NCBI GenBank assembly: GCA_017997855.1
Contig: JAGOEF010000089.1
Location: 1-6,699, forward strand
Origin: Bacteroidales bacterium
GTDB lineage: Bacteria > Bacteroidota > Bacteroidia > Bacteroidales > ML635J-15
Length of the DNA stretch: 6,699 nucleotides
Direction of reading: 5' to 3'
This document shows positions 1 through 6,322 of this stretch, piece by piece; the stretch's first letter is position 1, and every line of letters starts with the position of its first letter. Below the pieces are notes generated by a model. The model had not been told where the DNA came from. It ran no database searches and was given only the letters and a program-made list of their open reading frames with translations. Made by a program: the position numbers and the translations under genes.

Positions 1-362
1 GTATTTAACCTGAAAATGTCATTGGCCGCCTCTGCATAAACAATTACCGAGTCGAAAAGGGCCAGTGCTTCGCGATATTGACCATTAAGCTGAAACGCAA
101 GTGCGTTTGCATTGTATGCATCGGCAATTGACCGACTATTCCGCTCACGGTGTGCATATTCAATAGCCTTGCCGGCGTATTCGAAGCAACGACTTCCCGA
201 GGAATCAAGATATTGCATCGAAAGGCGGGTGTAATATCTGGCCGTAGTATCGGTGTCGGAAGCAGCCTGACAATTCCCGCACAGGGTGCAGAGAAACACT
301 ATTATTGCAAACGTTAACAGACATAAAACCTTAAAATTTGTTTTATAAACATATCTTTGCAT
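1..362 (-). CDS. Exported TPR-repeat protein, N-terminal part (runs off the left edge)
   Basis: An open minus-strand frame starts at the ATG complementary to 360-362 and stays open to the edge, giving 120 residues. Residues 1-34 look like a Sec signal peptide: basic residues at 3, 7 and 11, a hydrophobic core at about 12-28 and a probable cleavage site near Gln32-Ala33-Ala34. The lipobox is poor although Cys28 and Cys31 are present. Two helix-turn-helix units follow, at about 42-75 and 79-112. The second fits the TPR consensus well (A-YN-A-AF---G-Y-EAL-LF). In Bacteroidota, exported N-terminal TPR blocks of this kind often precede a transmembrane helix and a histidine kinase or LuxR-type domain, but that part lies outside the window, so only 'TPR protein' is supported. 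No other Met codon lies before residue 49, so the start is secure. It is divergent from the barrel/lipoprotein operon. Its own promoter is unclear; the best match is a one-mismatch -7 element at 405-412. Confidence 0.75.
   Translation of the reverse strand, partial: MQRYVYKTNFKVLCLLTFAIIVFLCTLCGNCQAASDTDTTARYYTRLSMQYLDSSGSRCFEYAGKAIEYAHRERNSRSIADAYNANALAFQLNGQYREALALFDSVIVYAEAANDIFRLN
352..359 (+). promoter_or_regulatory. Bacteroidota -7 promoter element for the barrel/lipoprotein operon
   Basis: TATCTTTG matches the Bacteroidota -7 consensus TAnnTTTG exactly and points toward the plus-strand operon. No good -33 TTG/TTTG is seen at the usual 19-20 base spacing; a TTTG at 337-340 is too close. 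A transcript starting near 364-366 would have a leader of about 55 bases to 421 or 77 to 442. The element lies inside codons 2-4 of the divergent TPR gene, so part of the match could be coding coincidence. Confidence 0.4.
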
Positions 363-441
363 GGTAATCTGCGTTTTGCTTATTATTGATGACTGATTAA
401 ACTGCTAATATACTAAAAACCTGAGAATAATAGTTTTCATA

Positions 442-1524
442 GTGATTTTGTTGCCCTGTGCCGGAGTTTTTGCTCAGGAAAACATGCGGATGATGGTCGC
501 CGATCAATCCGGTGAAATACCAAAATTCAGGTTGCAGCTGAGTAATCACAATTTTTTTAAAAATAACGAATACTTTAACGATTATGTGTATTCCTACACC
601 CTGCTGGGTGCCCACCTGAAACCCATGCTTATCTATGATATTTCGAAAAAGCTGTCGGTTTCGGGAGGTTTGTATCTGCAAAAATATGCGGGCACTGATG
701 CATTAAATACCCTAAAGCCCTTATACAGAATTGAATACAAGCCCGTTGAAAACCTCAGCATTATAATGGGTGCCATTGATGGGGGCTGGAAACACCGATT
801 GGTTGAGCAGATTTATCGTTTCGACCGGCACCTGATTGACAACGATGAAGAGGGAGTTCAGTTTGTTTTCGATAACGGAAAAGCCTTCGGTGATGTTTGG
901 ATTAACTGGGACAAAGCTGCTTTTCCGCGCGATTTGCATCAGGAGCAGTTACAAATAGGAATTTCGGGCGAATTTTCCCTGTTTACTTCGGGTTTTAGCA
1001 AATTCAATCTGGTCGGGCAGATGCTTTGGGCTCACAACGGGGGTCAGGATCTGGCTGTAACCTACCGTGTGCGGTCGTTTGGGGCTTTGGCCGGGGGCTT
1101 AAGGTTCAGTCGGATGTTTGCGCTTCGCCAAGCTTCAGGTTGCAAGTTTGAATCGATTTTTATCAGGAATTCTGATTTATTCCCCGAAAAGAAACTCCCG
1201 TATAGGAATGGTTATGGCATTCACACGCAATTAGAGGCCTATTACAGCTATTTTAGCCTGTCGGTGGCCTACTGGTATGGTCATCAGTATTTCTCGGCCC
1301 TGGGTGAGCCGCTGTATCAATCGGTAAGTAACAAATGGGGTTCGGTATTTGCTCCCGAGCGACGTGTTTTTACCGGCAAATTTGCCTTCATTAAAGAAGT
1401 TACTCCCGGGCTAAAAGTTGCAGTTCATTATGGCGCCTATTGGGGTCGTGATATTAAAAGTTTCGATTATTTTTACGGCATGCATCTGATACTGAATTAC
1501 AATGTCTTTTTTAAGAAATCATAA
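442..1524 (+). CDS. Predicted outer-membrane beta-barrel protein, unknown function
   Basis: This frame encodes about 360 residues. After a hydrophobic leader ending in a typical signal-peptidase site (GVFAQ, cleavage after Ala11), the mature protein is rich in Tyr, Phe, Trp and Gly. It is made of alternating amphipathic stretches separated by polar loops, for example at about 71-82, 92-112, 138-156 and 169-181, and ends in an aromatic strand (NYNVFF) just before the stop. This fits a beta-barrel of about 14-16 strands, a count estimated by eye. A segment at 114-129 (GGWKH then IYRFDR) looks like a family signature, but I cannot name the family. The start at 442 (GTG) is the first canonical start codon in frame, but it leaves only a 12-residue leader with no basic n-region. 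The frame is open from 409, and residues encoded from 421 (CTG) complete a normal signal peptide, so the true start is probably 421 or 412. It is the first gene of an operon, 4 bases before the next. Confidence 0.8.
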   Translation: MILLPCAGVFAQENMRMMVADQSGEIPKFRLQLSNHNFFKNNEYFNDYVYSYTLLGAHLKPMLIYDISKKLSVSGGLYLQKYAGTDALNTLKPLYRIEYKPVENLSIIMGAIDGGWKHRLVEQIYRFDRHLIDNDEEGVQFVFDNGKAFGDVWINWDKAAFPRDLHQEQLQIGISGEFSLFTSGFSKFNLVGQMLWAHNGGQDLAVTYRVRSFGALAGGLRFSRMFALRQASGCKFESIFIRNSDLFPEKKLPYRNGYGIHTQLEAYYSYFSLSVAYWYGHQYFSALGEPLYQSVSNKWGSVFAPERRVFTGKFAFIKEVTPGLKVAVHYGAYWGRDIKSFDYFYGMHLILNYNVFFKKS

Positions 1525-1528
1525 ATTC

Positions 1529-1996
1529 ATGAAATCATTATTCCTGAAGGGATTCAGCTTAATATTGCTGGTTTCGCTGAGTGTTATTCTGGTTTCCTGC
1601 CGGTTTACACAACGTAAGGTCGAAAGTACCTATGCCGATGGCAAGCCCATGAAAGTAGTGTATGTAAAAAATACCGATGCCGGTCAGGAAACTGTTAAAA
1701 TTGAGTATTATTATCCCAATGGATGGCTCGAAAGCGTTACCCGATATAAGAACGAAAAGAAGCATGGTAAGGCGAAATCATGGTATTCCAACGGAAAACT
1801 TGCTTTCAAAGAATACTATAAAAACGGAGAACTGCATGGAAAATGTTTGTATTACCGCGAGGATGGCAGTTTAAATTTTCAGGCTGAATATGAAGAGGGA
1901 GTATCTGACGGTAAATGGATTATTTATGATGAAAATGGTAAACCTTTGGTAACACAGGTGTTCGAGAATGGTAAACTGATTGAACAAAAAAAATAA
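1529..1996 (+). CDS. MORN-variant (YwqK-like) repeat lipoprotein A
   Basis: The protein has 155 residues from the ATG at 1529. An in-frame ATG at 1502 also exists, but it overlaps the upstream gene and would put nine polar residues before a ready-made signal peptide (MKSLFLKG followed by a hydrophobic core), so 1529 is preferred. The lipobox LVSC at 21-24 predicts lipidation at Cys24 and membrane anchoring. After a linker, four repeats of 23-24 residues begin at about 61, 85, 108 and 132, each of the form [Y/W/I]Y-x-(x)-[N/D]G-x-[L/P], followed by a YKNG-like or FENG-like turn. This is the MORN-repeat variant pattern that pipelines often label 'YwqK family antitoxin'. Such repeats form beta-hairpin solenoids; binding partners are generally unknown. 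No known lipoprotein-export tag after the Cys is evident, so which membrane face it sits on cannot be said. It is the second gene of the operon and a paralogue of the next gene. Confidence 0.9.
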   Translation: MKSLFLKGFSLILLVSLSVILVSCRFTQRKVESTYADGKPMKVVYVKNTDAGQETVKIEYYYPNGWLESVTRYKNEKKHGKAKSWYSNGKLAFKEYYKNGELHGKCLYYREDGSLNFQAEYEEGVSDGKWIIYDENGKPLVTQVFENGKLIEQKK

Positions 1997-2000
1997 ACCG

Positions 2001-2555
2001 ATGAACAGGATTAAAATAGCGTTATTTGCAGGTGTTATTTTACTGGCATCATGCTGCGTAAAAAAAACAGAAACTGACTCAAAGGGTCAGATAAAATATA
2101 AAACCACTGCTTACGAAAGCCGAATTAAGTATGAACAACCCGGCAGCACATTAATTGCAAAATCAAATGTGGAACAGATTGCTGATGTGTGGGCAGATGG
2201 AAAACCCCGTAAGGTGTTTTATTTTTCCGACAGCAGTATGACAAAGCTTGTTTACGAAGTGCAATACTACGAAAACGGAAAGCGAAAGATGGAAGGTCCT
2301 TATAAGAACGGAGTTCGCGATGGTAAATGGATGGCCTGGTACGACAATGATACGGTGTGGAGTATCGGATTCTACAATAACGGTAAGCGCAATGGCCTGT
2401 CGGCCGTATATCATCCCAATGGGGTGAAATATTACGATAAAAACTATAAAAACGATGTTGCTGAAGGGAAATGGAGTTTTTATAACGAAGAAGGCTCTCT
2501 TGTTGGAGAAGCCTACTATCATAAAGGAGAATTAGTTAAGGAAGTAAAATACTGA
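2001..2555 (+). CDS. MORN-variant (YwqK-like) repeat lipoprotein B
   Basis: The protein has 184 residues from the ATG at 2001. A TTG at 1980 is in frame but overlaps the upstream gene and adds only charged residues. The signal peptide MNRIKIALFAGVILLASC has a canonical lipobox LASC (15-18) with lipidation at Cys18, and a second Cys at 19. A linker rich in charged and polar residues (about 20-60) is absent from paralogue A. The homologous part then starts at WADGKP-KV (from 64; compare YADGKP-KV in A at 36-43). Four MORN-variant repeats begin at about 89 (YYENG), 113 (WYDND), 136 (VYHPNG) and 160 (FYNEEG), with GKW turns after the first and third. The second repeat is degenerate, having lost the NG. 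Last gene of the operon, 4 bases after gene A and convergent with purL. Likely membrane-anchored; role unknown. Confidence 0.9.
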   Translation: MNRIKIALFAGVILLASCCVKKTETDSKGQIKYKTTAYESRIKYEQPGSTLIAKSNVEQIADVWADGKPRKVFYFSDSSMTKLVYEVQYYENGKRKMEGPYKNGVRDGKWMAWYDNDTVWSIGFYNNGKRNGLSAVYHPNGVKYYDKNYKNDVAEGKWSFYNEEGSLVGEAYYHKGELVKEVKY

Positions 2556-2570
2556 TAATCAGCTAATTTT
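2546..2570. terminator. Possible short bidirectional terminator between lipoprotein B and purL
   Basis: An imperfect inverted repeat spans both stop codons. AAAAT (2546-2550) pairs with ATTTT (2566-2570), and CTGA (2552-2555) pairs with TCAG (2559-2562) around a 3-base loop, with a small asymmetric bulge between the stems. It has an A-tract on one side and a T-tract on the other, so it could work in both directions. A second outer pair, AAGGAA (2538-2543) with TTCCTT (2575-2580), may extend it. The stem is short and AT-rich, so the support is weak. Confidence 0.3.
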
Positions 2571-4791
2571 CCAGTTCCTTCTCGATGGCGGTGTTATATT
2601 TCTGACGTGAATCTTTGATAAAGCCAAAAGGCAAATCATCAATACGGAGTTCGCCTTTGGTTACATGTCCCAGCATGGTAAACGGAAAATTGCACGCCAT
2701 CATAAGGTCGATAAAAGCCTGTTCGTTTTCGAGGGCAACCGAAGCTACTACCCTACCCTGTGCTTCTCCAAAAAGAAATGCATCTTTACGGATTTCGGCT
2801 GCAGTGGTAATGTCGAAACCCAGTTTATTGGGCATGGCCGATTCGAGTAAGGCGATGTATAAGCCCCCGTCAGAAACGTCATGCAGCGATTCGACCAGCT
2901 GGGATTTTGTCAGTTTTGATACCACGGTTAGCAATGCAAATTCAGTATCGAGATTAAACACCGGAGCAGGGCTTTCCTTTACCTTGTGCCAGGAGTACAG
3001 GTATTCCGATGAAGAAATATCGTTATAAACATCTCCAATGAGGTATATAATGTCGCCTTTGCGTTTAAAAGCAAGCCCCGTGTGGGTTTTCTTATCTTCC
3101 ATTATTCCAAGCATGCCGATGGTTGGTGTCGGAAATACCGGTTCGGTTTTACCACCAATGGTGGTTTGGTTATAAAAGGAAACATTTCCGCCCGTAACAG
3201 GGGTATTGAATTTGCGGCAGGCAGCCCCCATGCCTTTTACTGCCATAACAAACTGCCAGTAAGCCTCCGGGTTATATGGTGAGCCAAAATTCAGACAATT
3301 GGTAATTGCCAGAGGTTTTGCGCCTGAACAAGCCACGTTACGTACCGCTTCCGATACAGCAATCATAGCCCCTGTTTCGGGATCTGATTTTACATAACGG
3401 CTGTTGCAGTCGACGCTGACCGCCAGGGCTGTGTTGGTGCCTTTTATATTGATAATTCCTGCGTCGGAGGGTGTGTTTGTACTCATGTTGTTGGTTCTCA
3501 CCATCGTATCGTATTGTTCATACACCCAGCGTTTTGAGGCAATGTTGGGGTGGGTGGTCAGAAAATCGGCCACTTCTTTTAAATCTTCCGGTTCAGTTAT
3601 TTCGTCAATATAGAAAGGTTTTGCATTTTTTACATAATCAGGTGCCGAGTATTCGCGCTCGTATACCGGAGCTCCGCCGCCCAGTACCAGTGTTGAAGCC
3701 GGAACTTCAGCCACCAGTTTGCCTTTATAATGGAAACACAGTTTGTCTTCGTCAATAACCTCTCCGATTTTCTGACAGTTTAAATCCCATTTTTCAAAAA
3801 TTCGTTTTACCACATCCTCTTTGCCTTTTTCTACCACTACGAGCATACGCTCCTGTGATTCTGACAACAATATTTCCCAGGCTTCCATATTTTTTTGTCT
3901 GAGAGGAACCAGACTCAGGTCGATGCGCATCCCAGCATTGCCCTTGGCCGACATCTCGCTCGTGGAACAGATAATTCCGGCTGCGCCCATATCCTGCATG
4001 CCAACAATGGCCCCTGAATCGCGCAATTCAAGTGTGGCTTCGAGTAACAATTTTTCCTGAAACGGGTCGCCGACCTGAATTGATGGAATGTCGTCGGCTG
4101 AATCTTCAGTAATGTCAGCTGAAGCGAAAGTTGCACCGTGAATACCATCCTTACCGGTTGAAGAACCTACAATAAACACCGGGTTTCCTTTTCCTTTGGC
4201 AATTGCCGACAGGACTTTGCCTTTTTCCATAATACCCACCGACATGGCGTTTACCAATGGATTGGTGTTGAAACTATCGTCGAAAAAAACTTCTCCGCCC
4301 AACACAGCAACACCAAACGAATTTCCATAGTTTCCTATCCCTTTCACAACACCCTTCATAAGCCATTTCGTTCGGTCAGACTTAATATTTCCGAAACGCA
4401 GCGAGTTCAGCTGTGCAATTGGTCGGGCTCCCATGGTAAAAATATCGCGGTTAATCCCTCCTACCCCGGTAGCAGCACCTTGATATGGCTCAACGGCACA
4501 TGGGTGATTGTGCGATTCGATTTTAAAAGCACAGGCTAAATTATTGCCAATATCGACCAATCCTGCATTTTCTTCACCGGCACCGGTAAGCAGGCATCCA
4601 CCATCGCGCGGAAGTGTTTTCAGCCATTTTATGGAGTTTTTGTATGATGCATGTTCACTCCACATCACCGAGTAAATGCTTAGTTCAGTGTAGTTGGGCA
4701 TGCGACCCAGATATTTTTGTATCAGATCAAATTCAAACTCATTGATTCCTAATTCTTTGGCTGTCTCAAAATTCACCGGTTTCTCAATCAT
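2563..4791 (-). CDS. purL: Phosphoribosylformylglycinamidine synthase subunit PurL (small type)
   Basis: PurL carries out the fourth step of de novo purine synthesis in the cytosol: ATP-dependent conversion of FGAR to FGAM, using ammonia delivered by the glutaminase PurQ with PurS as bridging subunit. The 742-residue length fits the small, multi-subunit PurL type rather than the roughly 1200-1300-residue fused enzyme. Visible motifs are SEHASYKNS (45-53) with the likely catalytic His47; ESHNHP (92-97) followed by the Gly-rich GAATGVGGINRDI (105-117); GSSTGKDGIHGATFAS (209-224), nucleotide/phosphate binding; DMGAAGI (267-273); the second-half AIR-synthase-like domain with TGGNVSFYNQ (533-542); DVSDGGL (638-644); and GEAQGRVV (675-682). 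No frameshift or missing core motif is seen. The position after His47 is Ala where many PurLs have Cys. The start ATG follows a perfect -7 element. No purS, purQ or other pur gene adjoins it, so its partners must be elsewhere. Confidence 0.97.
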   Translation of the reverse strand: MIEKPVNFETAKELGINEFEFDLIQKYLGRMPNYTELSIYSVMWSEHASYKNSIKWLKTLPRDGGCLLTGAGEENAGLVDIGNNLACAFKIESHNHPCAVEPYQGAATGVGGINRDIFTMGARPIAQLNSLRFGNIKSDRTKWLMKGVVKGIGNYGNSFGVAVLGGEVFFDDSFNTNPLVNAMSVGIMEKGKVLSAIAKGKGNPVFIVGSSTGKDGIHGATFASADITEDSADDIPSIQVGDPFQEKLLLEATLELRDSGAIVGMQDMGAAGIICSTSEMSAKGNAGMRIDLSLVPLRQKNMEAWEILLSESQERMLVVVEKGKEDVVKRIFEKWDLNCQKIGEVIDEDKLCFHYKGKLVAEVPASTLVLGGGAPVYEREYSAPDYVKNAKPFYIDEITEPEDLKEVADFLTTHPNIASKRWVYEQYDTMVRTNNMSTNTPSDAGIINIKGTNTALAVSVDCNSRYVKSDPETGAMIAVSEAVRNVACSGAKPLAITNCLNFGSPYNPEAYWQFVMAVKGMGAACRKFNTPVTGGNVSFYNQTTIGGKTEPVFPTPTIGMLGIMEDKKTHTGLAFKRKGDIIYLIGDVYNDISSSEYLYSWHKVKESPAPVFNLDTEFALLTVVSKLTKSQLVESLHDVSDGGLYIALLESAMPNKLGFDITTAAEIRKDAFLFGEAQGRVVASVALENEQAFIDLMMACNFPFTMLGHVTKGELRIDDLPFGFIKDSRQKYNTAIEKELEN

Positions 4792-4813
4792 GACAATAAT
4801 TTTTATTTAGCAG

Positions 4814-4821
4814 CAAATATA
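4814..4821 (-). promoter_or_regulatory. -7 promoter element for purL
   Basis: On the minus strand this reads TATATTTG, an exact match to TAnnTTTG. It would start transcription near 4807-4809, giving a purL leader of only about 17-20 bases, too short for a purine riboswitch. No convincing -33 TTG/TTTG is visible 19-20 bases upstream. Confidence 0.55.
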
Positions 4822-4845
4822 AGTAATATGATTGCTTTCGTTTTG

Positions 4846-4856
4846 TCTGCAGCAGA
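4846..4856. promoter_or_regulatory. 11-base palindrome, possible operator in the purL/membrane-protein divergent region
   Basis: TCTGCAGCAGA is a perfect inverted repeat (TCTGC-A-GCAGA) just upstream of the purL -33 position in the 4792-4944 divergent region. Such a place suits a regulator site, but the palindrome is short and no second full copy occurs nearby; only the half-like CAGCA recurs at 4811-4815. The rest of the intergenic region is AT-rich with no other structure seen. Confidence 0.2.
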
Positions 4857-4931
4857 TTAGTTTACCCTTTTTTTCAACAAAAACTAATAATCACGTTGAG
4901 AGAAATAGTTATAAAAGCCCCCGATAATTTA

Positions 4932-4939
4932 TACCTTTG
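4932..4939 (+). promoter_or_regulatory. -7 promoter element directly before the membrane-protein gene
   Basis: TACCTTTG is an exact TAnnTTTG match, ending only 5 bases before the ATG at 4945. The usual offset from the element to the transcription start is a few bases, which would put +1 at or next to the start codon. The -33 position (about 4908-4911) reads GTTA, a poor match. Confidence 0.55.
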
Positions 4940-4944
4940 CATTT

Positions 4945-6264
4945 ATGTGGGTCGAAATAGCACTTATATTGGCTTTTTTGGCATTTTTTGTTTTTCTGAT
5001 TCTGAAAATGCCGTTTTTTGGCCGTCTGGGATTTTCCAGGCGCTGGATTTTACTTTTTTTTGTACTTAAGTTACTGGTATCAGCAGGTGTTGTGGGTGTT
5101 TATAAGCATTATTATGATCCGCAAACCTCCGATATGTACAATTATTACAAGGGAGGAAAAGTTATATGGTCGTCGCTGCGTGATAACCCGGCCGATTATT
5201 TCAGAATGGTAAGCGGCATTGGTGGTGATGCGCCACACCTCCACAGATATTACGATGCAGCAAATCATTGGTATAAACCTTTTAATTACGGGCTTTTCAA
5301 CGATAACCGCACCATGATGCGGTATAATGCAGTGCTGAATCTGTTTACGCTGGGTTCATTTGCCGGGAATCTGGTAATCACAGTCTTCCTTACGTTTTTG
5401 GGTCTCTGTTATCTGGCTCGGGCATTGGGAGAACTGGTAACGGAACGAATGCGTATGTTTACTCTGGTAATTATGTGTATTCCAACGGTTTTATTCTGGT
5501 CGTCAGGATTGTTGAAAGAAAGTTTGGTAATGATGTCGTTGGGTGTTTTTTTGTTCCACTGGATACGCTTTACGCAGGAGTACCGGATTAAAAACCTCCT
5601 TCCTGCGTTGATTTTTGCAGCATTACTTGTTCTGGCCAAGTTTTACATTTTTGTCGCCCTGCTTCCGGCCATTGTGTTTCTGTTATTTCCGGTACGCTGG
5701 ACTTACCTGAAACAAACCCTTGCCATGTTTTCGGTGTTGTTGATAATGTTGGTGTTGTTCTTCAATTCGAAACACATTGTAGGAGTTGATTTTGCTAAAG
5801 TAATGTCGGAAAAGCAAACCGATTTTGTTAAATTCGTAAATCTGCAACCCCGAAGTGGCAGTTCCATTTCGTTGCCAGCGTTCGAACCTACGCCATCGTC
5901 GATGGCAGAAAAGCTTCCCGGGGCATATTTCAATAGTTTTATGCGGCCCCATTTGTTCGAAGCCAGTTCGGCCATGCCATTGCTGGCAGCGTTGGAGAAC
6001 GCTATGCTTTTGCTGCTTATTGTACTCATGATTGTCAGATTTCGCAAACCGTTACCCGAAGAATTCAGACTGATTTTGTTTTCGATGTCGTTTGTACTGA
6101 TTTTGTTTGCTCTCATCGGGCTTACAACGCCAAATCTGGGAGCTCTGGTTCGCTATAAAATGCCGGCGCTGCCATTTCTGGTAGTCAGTGTTTTACTTTG
6201 TACCAAATCAGTGACATTTAAAAAGCTTGGCCTGCCAATATTTTTAACCGGTCGTAAAAGATAG
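4945..6264 (+). CDS. Polytopic inner-membrane protein, EpsG/Wzy-like or GT-C-like
   Basis: The protein has 439 residues and about ten hydrophobic segments, at roughly 4-21, 33-52, 129-157, 170-184, 187-206, 217-248 (probably two), 257-273, 350-364, 375-395 and 405-420. A large non-membrane loop at about 53-125 begins YYDPQTSDMYNYYKGG, with acidic residues Asp58 and Asp63 soon after TM2, as in GT-C glycosyltransferases and EpsG-type polymerases. A second loop spans about 274-345. Conserved-looking motifs are PTVLFWSSGLLKES (180-193) and TTPNLGALVRYKMPALPF (394-411); both recall uncharacterised Bacteroidota membrane proteins of the EpsG/O-antigen-polymerase sort. Hence a role in building or polymerising a surface glycan is plausible but inferred. 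No glycosyltransferase, flippase or sugar-nucleotide gene is next to it, unlike usual polysaccharide loci. The 4945 start is kept because an in-frame TAA lies at 4912-4914, the first 21 residues form TM1, and the next Met is residue 22. Confidence 0.88.
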   Translation: MWVEIALILAFLAFFVFLILKMPFFGRLGFSRRWILLFFVLKLLVSAGVVGVYKHYYDPQTSDMYNYYKGGKVIWSSLRDNPADYFRMVSGIGGDAPHLHRYYDAANHWYKPFNYGLFNDNRTMMRYNAVLNLFTLGSFAGNLVITVFLTFLGLCYLARALGELVTERMRMFTLVIMCIPTVLFWSSGLLKESLVMMSLGVFLFHWIRFTQEYRIKNLLPALIFAALLVLAKFYIFVALLPAIVFLLFPVRWTYLKQTLAMFSVLLIMLVLFFNSKHIVGVDFAKVMSEKQTDFVKFVNLQPRSGSSISLPAFEPTPSSMAEKLPGAYFNSFMRPHLFEASSAMPLLAALENAMLLLLIVLMIVRFRKPLPEEFRLILFSMSFVLILFALIGLTTPNLGALVRYKMPALPFLVVSVLLCTKSVTFKKLGLPIFLTGRKR

Positions 6265-6287
6265 AATTTAGTTCTTTTATTTTTTTT
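6255..6287 (+). terminator. Possible AT-rich intrinsic terminator after the membrane-protein gene
   Basis: TAAAAGA (6255-6261) and TCTTTTA (6273-6279) form a perfect 7-bp stem around an 11-base loop that contains the stop codon. It is followed directly by eight T residues (6280-6287). The stem holds only one G-C pair, so it is weak, but the U-tract and position fit a Rho-independent terminator. Confidence 0.35.
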
Positions 6288-6295
6288 AAGTGCAC

Positions 6296-6303
6296 TACCT
6301 TGT
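6296..6303 (+). promoter_or_regulatory. Weak -7-like element before the last lipoprotein gene
   Basis: TACCTTGT differs from TAnnTTTG in its last two bases and lies 19 bases before the ATG at 6323. With a possible terminator just upstream, a separate promoter here is sensible, but the match is imperfect and no -33 TTTG is visible. Confidence 0.3.
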
Positions 6304-6322
6304 AAAACCAAAATTATCGTAT

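Noticed and set aside
361..396. 11-codon ATG frame directly after the -7 element (possible leader peptide)
   Set aside because: The predicted transcription start is at or after its ATG, and it carries no regulatory codon run or following attenuator; probably chance.
1502..1528. Earlier ATG start for lipoprotein A (and likewise TTG 1980 for lipoprotein B)
   Set aside because: Both would overlap the preceding gene and push polar residues ahead of an already complete lipoprotein signal peptide.
2163..2522. 119-codon minus-strand open frame
   Set aside because: Antisense shadow of the second MORN lipoprotein, whose repeat pattern and lipobox make the plus frame certain.
1529..2555. Toxin-antitoxin module, as the YwqK family name suggests
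   Set aside because: Both proteins are exported lipoproteins and no toxin-like gene is next to them; the family name is a pipeline label, not evidence of an antitoxin role.
2615..3028. 137-codon plus-strand open frame
   Set aside because: Lies entirely antisense to the well-supported purL coding sequence; low-complexity Ser-rich translation with no motif or promoter.
4792..4813. Purine riboswitch before purL
   Set aside because: The leader predicted from the -7 element is only about 20 bases, and no aptamer-like structure is seen.
5703..6116. 137-codon minus-strand open frame
   Set aside because: Antisense to the membrane-protein gene; the translation shows no domain, and the sense strand explains the region.
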